Of a DNA stretch of 64,000 nt, positions 27,792 through 37,406 are shown piece after piece. The notes under the pieces are model-generated. The model was not told where the DNA came from. It searched no databases and saw only the letters and a list, made by a program, of their open reading frames with translations. The stretch covers positions 1 to 64,000 of the forward strand of contig CALXLM010000026.1 of the NCBI GenBank assembly GCA_944389195.1. The letters are read 5' to 3'. Each line of letters begins with the position of its first letter. Within the stretch, counting starts at the first letter, position 1. The position numbers and the translations under genes are program-made. Source of the stretch: an uncultured Opitutales bacterium (GTDB lineage Bacteria > Verrucomicrobiota > Verrucomicrobiia > Opitutales > Intestinicryptomonadaceae).

Positions 27792-30131
27792 ATGTATATT
27801 TTTAAGACAAGAAACACGGCTGCGATGGCTGCGGCCGCCGCGTTAACGGTCGGAACGATTGCGCTTCAGGCTCAAATCCCCGCCGAAAACTCCGAAGCTT
27901 CCCAGAATCTTCAGCCCCAAGAGCGGAACGCGCAAGCCCAACCGCAAACGCCGCAAGAGCAGAACGTTCAAGCCAAACTGCAAACGCCCAAACTCAACGA
28001 CGACCTTCAGGGACCGTTTTTCATAGTTGACGAAACGCCAGCCAACACCGTAAAGATTCTCGAAGCCCTTACCGGACAAGTGGCGATTATGGCACCGAAT
28101 CTGCCAAACGTCAAAATAAACTTTTCCACCTCCGGCAAGCTCACGCGTTCTGAGGCAATAATAGCGTTCAAGTCGCTGCTTGCTGCAAACGGAATTGCGA
28201 TTATCCCGCTGGGAGAAAAATTCTTCAAGGCGACCCCCGTGGCGGGTTCAAACTCGCAGGCGCCCGAACTTATTACGGGATCGGCAAAGGATATCTCCCC
28301 GAGCCAGGCGCTTTACACAAAATTGTACGAACTAAAATACATCGACATCGAGGGGTTCAACGCCTCAGTTCTGAAATTTCTGTCCGCCGACGCAATCGCA
28401 TCTCTTGCAATTTTCCCCCAAAAGAACGCTTTCATACTTTCCGACACGCTTCTGAACCACCAGCGCATAGAAACGCTTTTGTCCAAATTAGACACACCTA
28501 CGAGAATCAACGAAGATATTGGCGTAATAATGTTAAAAAATATGTCCGCCGAAGATTTAAAACGGCGTTTCGCAACGCTCAAAAGCGAAATCTTAAGAAA
28601 ATATTTCGACCGCACGACCATTGAGGCCGACGAACGCACAAACCAGGTCATAATCGCCACTGCAAGGGGCAATCTTAAAAATATTACCGATATAATAGAA
28701 AAACTCGATGTTGACGCCCAGCCCCTCACAAAATCGGAAGTCTTCTACATAAGGCACGGCGAGGCAAAAGACATTGAAAGCGTGCTTAACAGCATTGTAA
28801 AAGGCCAAAAAGCCGCGGCAAAAAATGCCCAAAGCGCAAAAGTTGCGGCCGCAAATACGGCAAACCGCATGAACAGAATTGCTAACGCCCAAAACCGCAA
28901 CACGGGCGCGGCACGGCTCCCCACAAACATCACGGCCGACCCGACCGGCGCGGCCCTCCAGTTTTCGGACTACATAACGATAGTTGCCGACGAGCGCAGC
29001 AATTCCGTCGTCGTTTACGGAACTCCGACCGACCTTAAGCAAATAGGGGACATTATCGATAAAATCGACGTTGTTTTGGCGCAAGTAAAAATAGACGTCA
29101 TCATAACGGAAGTCACCCTGACGGACAACCAAACCTCAGGCCTGTCGTCCTTCGGGCTGGGCTACTCCACGCTTCCCGACTCCGACGGCAAAAAGGGGTG
29201 GACCGGAAACACCACCATGGCGGCCTTGGACGGCACCGAGACTTCTCCTTTTACGCTTTCGATTGACGAATATGGCTTCAACAGCGTATTCAGCGTTGCT
29301 TCGCAAAACAACAACATAAAAATACTTTCTGCACCGTCGATTGTCACCACGCACAATAAGGAGGCGACAATCAACGTGTCGGAAACGCAGGCCCTGATAA
29401 CACAGACGACTTCCATTGAAACAACCGATTATCCGCAAACGAAAAACACGGTCGAATGGAAAGATATAGGCATCATACTCGAGGTAAAACCGCTGATAGG
29501 GGAAAACGGCGTAGTGCAGATGGAAATAAAGCAGACTGTCGAGTCGGTAGTCCGTACCCAAATCATAAACGACATAAGCCAGCCCGTAATCGGCAAACGC
29601 GAGGCTGAAAGCTTTGTGAGCGCAAAAAGCGGCGAAACCGTCGTGCTTGCGGGGCTGCAACAAACCAAAGCGAACAAGACCGACGGCGAAGTGTTCCTGC
29701 TTTCCGACATTCCCCTGATAGGAAATATTTTCAAGCCCGAATCGGAAAAGACGGAACGAACAGAGCTGATTATTTTCATACGCCCCACAATGCTCCACAG
29801 CCAGCACTATTCAAAGATTATCAAGGAGAATGAAATAACCTCAAAAGAAGTGTCCAAGGAAGTGGAGCAATATTTTAAGACGGGCAAATTCCACGATCCT
29901 GAAAAAGAAACCATGGGGCTTGAAAACCGCAAATACAGCTCGTTTGAAAAAACGATAATACCCAAATCGCTGAGGGATTCAAAAGACGGCGAAAATTCCA
30001 AAGACGAAGGAAACGTTCATAATTCCGAAAGCGCGCAAAACTCGGACTCTGGAGAATTTAAAAACGCGGAAACCGCGGAAAACCCGCAAAAAAACAAAGA
30101 CGCAAAAAAACTGCGCGGCTTGAGAAAATAG
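27792..30131 (+). CDS. gspD: Type II secretion / type IV pilus-like secretin (GspD family)
   Basis: This is a 779-residue outer-membrane secretin. A signal peptide (MAAAAALTVGTIALQAQ) is followed by a Gln/Pro-rich linker and N-domains with KH-like folds (near YELKYIDIEGFNASV, MLKNMSAEDLKRRF and YIRHGEAKDIESVL, the usual N1/N2-type modules). The secretin core carries NTVEWKDIGIILEVKP and SGETVVLAGLQQTKA. The end is marked by LSDIPLIGNIF and TELIIFIRPTML. A tail of about 100 residues, rich in Lys, Glu and Asn, follows. It is the first gene of a five-gene operon. Confidence 0.92.
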   Translation: MYIFKTRNTAAMAAAAALTVGTIALQAQIPAENSEASQNLQPQERNAQAQPQTPQEQNVQAKLQTPKLNDDLQGPFFIVDETPANTVKILEALTGQVAIMAPNLPNVKINFSTSGKLTRSEAIIAFKSLLAANGIAIIPLGEKFFKATPVAGSNSQAPELITGSAKDISPSQALYTKLYELKYIDIEGFNASVLKFLSADAIASLAIFPQKNAFILSDTLLNHQRIETLLSKLDTPTRINEDIGVIMLKNMSAEDLKRRFATLKSEILRKYFDRTTIEADERTNQVIIATARGNLKNITDIIEKLDVDAQPLTKSEVFYIRHGEAKDIESVLNSIVKGQKAAAKNAQSAKVAAANTANRMNRIANAQNRNTGAARLPTNITADPTGAALQFSDYITIVADERSNSVVVYGTPTDLKQIGDIIDKIDVVLAQVKIDVIITEVTLTDNQTSGLSSFGLGYSTLPDSDGKKGWTGNTTMAALDGTETSPFTLSIDEYGFNSVFSVASQNNNIKILSAPSIVTTHNKEATINVSETQALITQTTSIETTDYPQTKNTVEWKDIGIILEVKPLIGENGVVQMEIKQTVESVVRTQIINDISQPVIGKREAESFVSAKSGETVVLAGLQQTKANKTDGEVFLLSDIPLIGNIFKPESEKTERTELIIFIRPTMLHSQHYSKIIKENEITSKEVSKEVEQYFKTGKFHDPEKETMGLENRKYSSFEKTIIPKSLRDSKDGENSKDEGNVHNSESAQNSDSGEFKNAETAENPQKNKDAKKLRGLRK

Positions 30132-30137
30132 TGCAAT

Positions 30138-31070
30138 ATGAATACACTTATCAATCGCATGGTTTTCGCCGCCGCGTTGGCGGTGCCGGTATTAGCGCAG
30201 GAGCCGCCCAACCTCCCTCCCCCGCCGCCGCAAGCGGCGCAATTTGACGGCGGCGCGCAGGCCGCTATCCATCAGGAGGGCGCAGACCAAATCCCGGAAG
30301 GCCCCGCGCAGGAATTTCCCGAAAACGCGGCGCCAGCGAACGCCGCGCCGGGGGCTGAAATGCCGAACAATGCCAACCCGGCGCAACCAGCGAATTACAT
30401 TCCCCAAGAAGTTCCGCAACCCGCAGCGAATGCGGAAATTCAGAACGCGCAATATATCCCCGCACAGGCGCCCGCAGAAACCGACGCGGACTCCAGGCAA
30501 ACTTCCGAAGCGACGGACGTTGAAAACTCAAACGGCGCTCAGGCTCAAGATTCCGCCGAAAAAGCCAACGTGCAGAAAGCCACGCCACCCCCCCAAGAAA
30601 AGCTTACTCCCCAACAGGAGCGCATCAGAAACCTTCTCCAAAAAAACCCCTTCGGCAACTCGGCCAACGCGTCGGCATCTACGGCAAGAAATGCCGAACA
30701 GTCGGCTCAAAATCAAAACGGGCTTGAATTGCGCTCAATATACTGCGTTGACGGCGTGTGGACGTTTGGAATATCTGACAGCGTGACAAAAACCACATAC
30801 GCCATAAGGCTACGCGAACCCATGTCGGAAAAAGTCCCATACACGATAGACTTCTACGACGACGAGACAAACAGCATCAGCATATCAAACAATATAGACG
30901 CATTCATTCTAACGCTAAAGACTCCCGATCCACCGAGCGGTCCGGCGCCGAAACCCGCGCCGTTGTCGGGAGCGGCCGCGGCGGCCCCAAAAGCGCAGCC
31001 GCAACAAAAAAACACGACGGTCAGGGTACAAACGCTTCCCGCGGCAAACCGTCAAAGGACCGCCAGATGA
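30138..31070 (+). CDS. Proline/alanine-rich exported protein with a GspC/PilP-like C-terminal domain
   Basis: This is a 310-residue protein with a signal peptide (MNTLINRMVFAAALAVPVLA). A long low-complexity stretch rich in Pro, Ala, Asn and Gln (about 22-165) follows. A small beta-domain of about 70 residues then starts after LLQKNPFGN, reading LELRSIYCVDGVWTFGISD and continuing to about residue 255. The NPFG motif before a small beta-domain recalls PilP/GspC homology regions that touch the secretin periplasmic part. It is 6 bp after the secretin gene and overlaps gspE by 4 bp. Assignment as the secretin partner is inference from place and layout, not a recognised signature. Confidence 0.7.
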   Translation: MNTLINRMVFAAALAVPVLAQEPPNLPPPPPQAAQFDGGAQAAIHQEGADQIPEGPAQEFPENAAPANAAPGAEMPNNANPAQPANYIPQEVPQPAANAEIQNAQYIPAQAPAETDADSRQTSEATDVENSNGAQAQDSAEKANVQKATPPPQEKLTPQQERIRNLLQKNPFGNSANASASTARNAEQSAQNQNGLELRSIYCVDGVWTFGISDSVTKTTYAIRLREPMSEKVPYTIDFYDDETNSISISNNIDAFILTLKTPDPPSGPAPKPAPLSGAAAAAPKAQPQQKNTTVRVQTLPAANRQRTAR

Positions 31071-32752
31071 ACATAAAAGACGACATAGTTTTGCAAAGGG
31101 CGCTCGAATCGTTTTCGGGCATACTGTCTCCGAACGATTTGGAGGAAATGGCCAAGCTGCCGCCTTCGCGCCGTGCCGCATTCATACTCGAGCGCGGCTC
31201 GCTCACGGAAAGCGAAATAGCGCGCACTTTGGCGGAAATTTCCGGACTGGAGGTTGCGGAGTCGGTGTCGATAGCCCAAAATCCCACCGACGATCTGCCA
31301 ATACGCATCATAAACGAGTACGAATGCTTGCCGTGCTCGGACGGAACGCTCGCGCTTTCGTGGCCGCCCTCCCCCGACATGACGCGCTGGATAGGCGCCA
31401 TAACCGGGAAAACCCCGCACTGGGTGATAGCGCCCGCAAACGCCGTTTCAAAGGCAATGTCGGACACGTTCGGAGTGGGGGCCGAAAGCCTCGAAGGCAA
31501 AGACGCCGACGAATTTTCCGACATAGACGACTCCGACGCGCAGGAGGACGAAAACGCCGCCATCATAAAATTTGTAAACGAACTGATTACGCGCGCAAAA
31601 GCCGACCGCGCCACCGACATACACATCGAGCCGCAAAAAGGCTCGCTCAATATAAGATTCAGGATAGACGGGAACCTCGTCCCGCTGAAGCTTCCGGAGA
31701 ACCTCACGCGCTTCAAGGACGCCATCGTCTCCCGCATAAAAATAATGTCGCGCCTGAACATTTCCGAAAAACGCCGCCCGCAGGACGGGCGCATAGCGTT
31801 CACTTCGAGGGAGGGAGAGGAAATCGACATTCGCGTATCGAGCCTGCCGACGCTTTACGGCGAAAGCGTTTCACTGAGGCTTCTTTCGCAAAAGTCGCAG
31901 CCCGTGACGATAGAGGACCTCGGGTTTATGCCCGAAGACGTCGCAAAAATCAAGGGCCCCCTCGCGCGGCCGCACGGCATAATACTCGTGACGGGGCCGA
32001 CCGGCTCCGGAAAATCCACCACTCTTACGGCCTTCATACGGAGGCTGCGCTCTCCCGAGATAAGAATAATAACCGTAGAAGACCCCGTCGAATACGAAGT
32101 GGACGGGGTAAACCAAACGCAAGTGCAGCCGGAAATAGGCCTTACGTTTTCGTCGGTGCTCCGCTCCGTTTTAAGGCAGGATCCCGACGTGATAATGGTC
32201 GGGGAAATACGCGACAGGGAAACCGCCGACATAGCCATACGCGCCTCCCTCACCGGGCACCTTGTTCTCAGCACCCTCCACACAAACGACGCAGCCGGAG
32301 CGCTCACCAGGCTTATCGATATGGAAATAGAGCCTTTCCTAATAGCGTCGTCCGTCGAAATGATACTTGCCCAAAGGCTTGTGCGCAGGCTTTGCCAATG
32401 CGCAGTGCCCGCCGACATGCCCGCCGAGATCTTAAAAAACAGCCTCGCCGCGCTTGAAGTCCCGGCAGACGAGGCGCGTTTTGCGCACCTGATAAGGCGC
32501 CCCTGCGGCTGCGACAAATGCAGGGGCATCGGATATTTCGGGCGGGTGGGAATTTTTGAAATACTCTTGGCCAACGACGAAATACACTCCATGATAGTGT
32601 CGCGCGCAACCGCGCAGGAGATAAGGAGGGTTGCGGAAAGCCGCGGAATGCGCTCGCTCCAAAGGTGCGGTTGGGATTTGGTCAAGCGCGGCACCACCTC
32701 CATGGAGGAGATAATGTACTACGCCAACATAGCGGAAAACCAAAATGCCTGA
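31067..32752 (+). CDS. gspE: Secretion/pilus assembly ATPase (GspE/PilB family)
   Basis: This is a 561-residue hexameric traffic ATPase. An N-terminal MshEN-like domain (about 1-150) is followed by the catalytic part: Walker A GPTGSGKST near residue 310, the Asp box, Walker B-region RQDPDVIMVGEIRD, and the His box STLHTNDA. A zinc-binding CM insert is present but unusual: the first pair is LCQC and the second is CGCDKC before GIGYFGRVGIFE. The start overlaps the previous stop (ATGA). It would power pseudopilus or pilus assembly with GspF. Confidence 0.95.
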   Translation: MNIKDDIVLQRALESFSGILSPNDLEEMAKLPPSRRAAFILERGSLTESEIARTLAEISGLEVAESVSIAQNPTDDLPIRIINEYECLPCSDGTLALSWPPSPDMTRWIGAITGKTPHWVIAPANAVSKAMSDTFGVGAESLEGKDADEFSDIDDSDAQEDENAAIIKFVNELITRAKADRATDIHIEPQKGSLNIRFRIDGNLVPLKLPENLTRFKDAIVSRIKIMSRLNISEKRRPQDGRIAFTSREGEEIDIRVSSLPTLYGESVSLRLLSQKSQPVTIEDLGFMPEDVAKIKGPLARPHGIILVTGPTGSGKSTTLTAFIRRLRSPEIRIITVEDPVEYEVDGVNQTQVQPEIGLTFSSVLRSVLRQDPDVIMVGEIRDRETADIAIRASLTGHLVLSTLHTNDAAGALTRLIDMEIEPFLIASSVEMILAQRLVRRLCQCAVPADMPAEILKNSLAALEVPADEARFAHLIRRPCGCDKCRGIGYFGRVGIFEILLANDEIHSMIVSRATAQEIRRVAESRGMRSLQRCGWDLVKRGTTSMEEIMYYANIAENQNA

Positions 32753-33974
32753 TTTTAAGTACAGGGCCACCGACGAATTCGGAAAGATAGGCGAAGGCAC
32801 GATTTCCGCCCCGAATAAAAAGGCGGCTGCGGCGATTCTGTCGTCCATGATGCTTTCCCCTCTTTCCATAAATGCCGTTTCCGATTCCGAGTCGCAATCC
32901 CGGGCCGCGCAGGAAGCTCCGCTGCAAAAGGCGGGTGGTGAAAAAACCGCACTGGCGCTCGTCAAAAAGCTCCAGCAGCTGTGCGGAAGCGGCGGAATGC
33001 CCGTAAGCGACGCCTTAAAGGCACTGAGCCTGCGTTCGCTCGACCCCAAGGTGAAAAAGCTCTCGCGCGAGCTTTACAAGGATTTGAGCGAAGGTAAAAC
33101 CCTCGCGTCGGCGCTGCAAAAATATCCCGACACATTCGACGCGTCCATGACGCATTTGGTAGAGGCCGGCGAATCCACCGCAAACCTCGGGTTTGTTTTC
33201 AGCAACATAATCGAATACATCGAGGAGCGGAAAAAGCTGCGGGCGACTATTACCTCGGCGCTCGCCTATCCTATTTTTCTGTGCCTGATGGCATCGGGAG
33301 TCGTATTGCTGTTCCTGTTTTTCATGTTGCCGAAGATAAAATCCATGATGGCCAACATGGGCGCAGCCGAAAATATACCCATAAAAATGATGAACGTCAT
33401 AGGCGACGCCCTCATTGTGGGCGCGCCGGTTTTCATGTGCGCGGTAGCGGTGGCGCTAATATCCCTGCATTTTTACAGAAAAACCGAAAGCGGCCTCAGA
33501 AGCACCGACGCGGCTATGCTAAAAATTCCGTCGATAGGGAAAATCCTGCTCGACTCCGATATATGCCGTTTTTCGAACCTCGCCTCAACCCTGTTCGCGT
33601 CGGGAGTTAACACCACAGAAACTTTCAGGCTTGCCGAAAAATCCCTCAACAATACCGAGCTGCGGTTCCGCTTCAGGCAGTTCAGAACGGCGGTCAACGA
33701 CGGCGCGCCCATTTCGGCAGCCCTTCAAAGATTCGGGCTGCTGGACGCCGAGGACGTTGACGTTGTCTCTGTGGGCGAGCGCACCGGCAGCCTTGTCACG
33801 GCTTTCGGGGAGCTCGGAGCGGCCCATTCGGAAAGCCTCAAGCGCCGCATAAGAATAGCTACGGCCGCACTCGGGGGTTTTGCGCTCGGCTTTGCTTTTC
33901 TTCTTGTCTTCACTTTTGCGACGGGTATAGTTTTAAGCATATTGGGTTTAAGTCAAAGCATCATCGCAAAATGA
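32745..33974 (+). CDS. gspF: Inner-membrane platform protein (GspF/PilC family)
   Basis: This is a 409-residue polytopic protein with two T2SF domains. Each has the helical pattern with a conserved G-E segment (VEAGESTANLGFVF, VSVGERTGSLVTAF). Three membrane segments are seen near residues 165-195, 218-245 and 370-400. The N-terminus FKYRATDEFGK is typical of the family. It overlaps gspE by 8 bp and the next gene by 4 bp. Confidence 0.93.
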   Translation: MPDFKYRATDEFGKIGEGTISAPNKKAAAAILSSMMLSPLSINAVSDSESQSRAAQEAPLQKAGGEKTALALVKKLQQLCGSGGMPVSDALKALSLRSLDPKVKKLSRELYKDLSEGKTLASALQKYPDTFDASMTHLVEAGESTANLGFVFSNIIEYIEERKKLRATITSALAYPIFLCLMASGVVLLFLFFMLPKIKSMMANMGAAENIPIKMMNVIGDALIVGAPVFMCAVAVALISLHFYRKTESGLRSTDAAMLKIPSIGKILLDSDICRFSNLASTLFASGVNTTETFRLAEKSLNNTELRFRFRQFRTAVNDGAPISAALQRFGLLDAEDVDVVSVGERTGSLVTAFGELGAAHSESLKRRIRIATAALGGFALGFAFLLVFTFATGIVLSILGLSQSIIAK

Positions 33975-35716
33975 AGGAACATAAAACTCCCAAACGCGAC
34001 CGCCCTATGCTTTTCGGAATGTTTTACAGGCATTTCGACGAAAGTAAATCGGCTTGGACGTTCCGGGCAAACTTGAAAAGAATCGCGCTGTTTTGCGTAT
34101 TGGCGGCCGCCGCGTTTTGGCTCGCATGCGCCGCGGCGGTATATTGCGGATTCAAATATCTCAGAAAGTACGAGGAAATATCGTTCTTTGACGTCCTTCA
34201 AATGCCCTTTTCAACAGACAAGTACAGGGTTGAAATGGGGGAGTCCCTGATAAGAAAAGCAAAGGAATGCATAAAAAACGAGGATATTCAGGGCGCCTTT
34301 GCTAACATATTGAACGGGGTTGCCCGCTCTCCCGACAACCTTGAAGCCCGCATGATTCTGGCAAACATGTATTTTATATTTGCCAAAGACAGCGCCAAGG
34401 CTGCCCAAACTCTCGACTTAAAAATCGCCAAGGCATTCGAACTGAACAAAACCGACTACCTGGCCCTGTCAATCTCCGTATTTTGCGCATGCGACGCATA
34501 CAGGGAGAAGTCGGCGCATCTCATTTCGGCGTGTGTCGATTCCGGCGTCATATCCGAAAAAAGCGGCGTAAAAATACTGTCTAACATATTCAAACATTTA
34601 AACGCCGTAAACGAGTACGGCTTAATAGAAGATTACGCCGCCTTGATAATATCGTCGTCGAAAAGCGTTCCCCTGAGGAAAACCGCGGCGGTAAACGCGG
34701 CCGTATCCATGGTTTCGAATTCCGAAAGCGGCAGGGCGCTCGCGCTGCTAAAAAGCGCCGGCATAAATTCCGGCGAGACGTTTGCATTGGCGCTTTCCGC
34801 AAACATGGCCGAAAACGGCGACGAAATAACTGCGCTAAAGCTCCTGAACAAAGCCATAAAGAAATTCCCGAAAAAACTTTCGTTTTACGAGGTTTTGGCG
34901 CGCATTAGCGACGACTTCGGAGACGAGGAAGGCGCAAAAAACGCCAGAAAGGTCGCCAGGCTGATGTCAAAAGACATAACCTCCGCCCCGCTTGAAGAGA
35001 TAAGGGAATCCGAAGGAAACGAAGCCGTAAAGCTCGCAAAAAAATTCGCGAGCGACTTCCCGGACAAAATTTCCAGGCTGTCAAAAATCGCAGCCCTATC
35101 GAAAAACCCCGAATTGATAGATTATTGCCTTTCCCAAAAACAGAATCCCAAAGCCGAGATTATATTAAAGCTGTCCAAAGTCGAAACGTATATATGCCAA
35201 AACAACCCAAGAGACGCCCTCTCAACCCTCGATTCGGTGAAGTTCGGACCGAACAAGGCGCTTCTGGAAGACGGCCGAAAACTATCCCATTATGAAATGG
35301 CAATAAACGCCCTTTCGGGAAAGGACGTATTTAAAGACATAGCCGTTTTTGTGGCCTATTCCGACAAACGCCCGCAGAATGTGTTGTCGCTGGCCAAGCT
35401 TCTCCAAAACGCCGGGCTTGACGGCCACGCCATTTACGCCGCGGAATGCGGGCTGGCCGCATTTCCGAACAACGCGAGGCTCGCGTCGATATTCTGCGAA
35501 TCTGCCATGCGGAAAAACGACCCCGGCGCAATAATCGGCGCCATGGACAAATACGGAATCCGCGTACCGGTAAAATACATGGCGAAGCTCGGAGATTTCG
35601 CCCGCTCCGACAGAATGGTTTTCATGGGCCCGGAAAAAACGTCCGAATTGGCGAAAAAATCCGCGGAAGCCGCGGAAAAAATAGAAAAATTCAAAAAACT
35701 GCAGGGGAACTTTTGA
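33971..35716 (+). CDS. Single-span membrane protein with TPR-like helical repeats, secretion operon
   Basis: This is a 581-residue protein. A basic N-terminus of about 38 residues is cytoplasmic by the positive-inside rule. One membrane segment (about 37-63, IALFCVLAAAAFWLACAAAVYCGF) follows, and then a large helical periplasmic part with TPR-like units (near AFANILNGVARSPDNLEARMI, ALKLLNKAIKKFPKKLS and AIYAAECGLAAFPNNARLA). It is coupled to gspF by a 4-bp overlap. It may replace the missing GspL/M or PilN/O assembly factors or stabilise the secretin; this is inference from the operon. No homologue is recognised. Confidence 0.8.
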   Translation: MKEHKTPKRDRPMLFGMFYRHFDESKSAWTFRANLKRIALFCVLAAAAFWLACAAAVYCGFKYLRKYEEISFFDVLQMPFSTDKYRVEMGESLIRKAKECIKNEDIQGAFANILNGVARSPDNLEARMILANMYFIFAKDSAKAAQTLDLKIAKAFELNKTDYLALSISVFCACDAYREKSAHLISACVDSGVISEKSGVKILSNIFKHLNAVNEYGLIEDYAALIISSSKSVPLRKTAAVNAAVSMVSNSESGRALALLKSAGINSGETFALALSANMAENGDEITALKLLNKAIKKFPKKLSFYEVLARISDDFGDEEGAKNARKVARLMSKDITSAPLEEIRESEGNEAVKLAKKFASDFPDKISRLSKIAALSKNPELIDYCLSQKQNPKAEIILKLSKVETYICQNNPRDALSTLDSVKFGPNKALLEDGRKLSHYEMAINALSGKDVFKDIAVFVAYSDKRPQNVLSLAKLLQNAGLDGHAIYAAECGLAAFPNNARLASIFCESAMRKNDPGAIIGAMDKYGIRVPVKYMAKLGDFARSDRMVFMGPEKTSELAKKSAEAAEKIEKFKKLQGNF

Positions 35717-35767
35717 TGCTTCCCAAACGGCCTCTAATGGGGGCGGATTAAAAAATCACGAACTGGC

Positions 35768-36556
35768 TCAAACGCGCTGGTTCATATCCGAAGCCGGATT
35801 TTCCTCCTGCGGAATCCCCACCCTTCTTGCCGGGACTCCCGCAACGGTCGTATGGGGCGCGACATCGTCAAGAACCACGCTTCCTGCGCCTATTTTTGCG
35901 CCCCTGCCGACGGTTATATTGCCTATGAGTTTTGCCCCAGCGCCTATCAAGACTCCCGACTTGACTTTCGGGTGCCTGTCGCCGGTTTCGTTGCCAGTGC
36001 CTCCCAAAGTGACCTCGTGAAGTATCGATACATTGTCCTCTATTACGCTCGTCTCACCCGCCACGAAAGAGGTGGCGTGGTCGAGCAGTATGCCTCCGCC
36101 GATTAGCGCGGCAGGGTGGATATCAACACCGAATATCTCGCTTGAAAGGCTTTGTAGGTAGTAGGCGAGCGCTTTTCTGCCGCGCAGCCATAGCCAATGC
36201 GAAACGCGGTATGTGGAAATAGACTGAAAGCCCTTGAAATACAGCAGCGGATTAAGATACGACGCGCACGCCGGGTCGCGCGACTTCACCGCCAGAATAT
36301 CGGCAACGATATTGGCGCGTATTGCGGCGTCGGAATCGAAAGCCTCCATGAACACGGAATAAAAATCTCCGGCGGAAATCGCATTTCTGCCGAGCTTGCG
36401 CGAAATGCGCCACGCCACGGCGTCGAAAAGATTCTTTCTGTCAACGATGGTCTCGCGCAAAAGCGGGCCAAGCATAGGTTCAGACGCAGATATCGCTGAA
36501 GCTTCTTCGCGTATTGACGCCCAAATATCGCCGGCGCGTGTTTCAAATTCATTCAT
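35768..36556 (-). CDS. cysE: Serine O-acetyltransferase CysE
   Basis: This 262-residue enzyme makes O-acetylserine from serine and acetyl-CoA, the first step of cysteine synthesis. An N-terminal helical domain (about 1-135) is followed by a left-handed hexapeptide beta-helix; signatures are FGVDIHPAALIGGGILLDHAT, ILHEVTLGGTG and RHPKV. The frame is open to 36613, but MNEFETRAGDIW matches the family start. It converges on the secretion operon, with 51 bp between the stops. Confidence 0.93.
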   Translation of the reverse strand: MNEFETRAGDIWASIREEASAISASEPMLGPLLRETIVDRKNLFDAVAWRISRKLGRNAISAGDFYSVFMEAFDSDAAIRANIVADILAVKSRDPACASYLNPLLYFKGFQSISTYRVSHWLWLRGRKALAYYLQSLSSEIFGVDIHPAALIGGGILLDHATSFVAGETSVIEDNVSILHEVTLGGTGNETGDRHPKVKSGVLIGAGAKLIGNITVGRGAKIGAGSVVLDDVAPHTTVAGVPARRVGIPQEENPASDMNQRV

Positions 36557-36663
36557 GATTGCCGCGCATACTGAAACATTGCGCAGTAATTTCAACACTA
36601 ATTTATTTCGCAAACGCCATTTATTTAATTGAAAACGCCGCGCTAAATATTCAAACTCGCCTT

Positions 36664-37314
36664 ATGAAAATAATTCTTTTCTCTCTTTTGGCAGCAGCCG
36701 CATTTTTTCAATACGGATGTTCCGTGACGCAGGAAATGCAGGAAAACGCCTCATTTGAGGGCCTCGTAAAATTTTACGTTGAAAACCCCGTCGGAACCGG
36801 GGAGCTGTTTTTTCAAACGGGAAACGTAGAAAACGTTGATGCTGTTTTAAAGTCGGCCATTTCGGAGTACCTCAAAGGGAAAGGCTTCGACGAAGTGTCC
36901 CAAAAAAGCGACGCTCAAATTATTTTCAGGCCGTTGTTAAATGCATCGTACCGCCAACCCGAGTTTGAAGACTCCCGCAGTATAAACTCAACGTCGCAAG
37001 CGCTTCCGATAGGCGCAACCGCCGCGTCAAACCTTTACGCCACTCTTGAAATACAGGCGATTCTTCCCAACAGCGGCGATATATGGTCATGGCGCGGATT
37101 TTCCCCGACCATGATGTCCGCGACAAATTTCACAACCGCAAGCATAAAAGAGCAAGTTGCGTGGTGCCTTGAATACTTCCCGCCCGAAAAGAACCCTTCG
37201 AGGCTCGAAGAAATAAGGGAAAAGCGCAAGGAGTCAAAAATCAAGGCCGAAGAAAATCCGTTCAAGGAGGTTCTCGTAAAGGAGCGCGAAAAAAGAGAGA
37301 AGGCTTCGCAATAA
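36664..37314 (+). CDS. Putative lipoprotein (216 aa)
   Basis: MKIILFSLLAAAAFFQYGC is a lipoprotein signal with lipid Cys19; the open frame further upstream, to 36559, overlaps the cysE start and is not used. The mature domain has alternating strands and helices (AISEYLKGKGFDEVSQKSDAQIIFRP, ATLEIQAIL), resembling DUF4136-type lipoproteins, though I am not sure. A charged Lys/Glu-rich helix ends the protein. It is divergent from cysE and followed by a strong terminator, so it is probably monocistronic. Confidence 0.75.
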   Translation: MKIILFSLLAAAAFFQYGCSVTQEMQENASFEGLVKFYVENPVGTGELFFQTGNVENVDAVLKSAISEYLKGKGFDEVSQKSDAQIIFRPLLNASYRQPEFEDSRSINSTSQALPIGATAASNLYATLEIQAILPNSGDIWSWRGFSPTMMSATNFTTASIKEQVAWCLEYFPPEKNPSRLEEIREKRKESKIKAEENPFKEVLVKEREKREKASQ

Positions 37315-37343
37315 CATTTCTTGCAAAACATCCCCCATGCTGG

Positions 37344-37380
37344 GCGCCGCGGATTTTTTTTCGCGGCGCATTTTATTTTT
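37344..37380 (+). terminator. Rho-independent terminator after the 36664 lipoprotein gene
   Basis: GCGCCGCG (37344-37351) pairs with CGCGGCGC (37362-37369) around a T-rich loop, followed by ATTTTATTTTT. Confidence 0.85.
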
Positions 37381-37406
37381 CCAATCGTGAACCGCCCCTC
37401 TGAACA

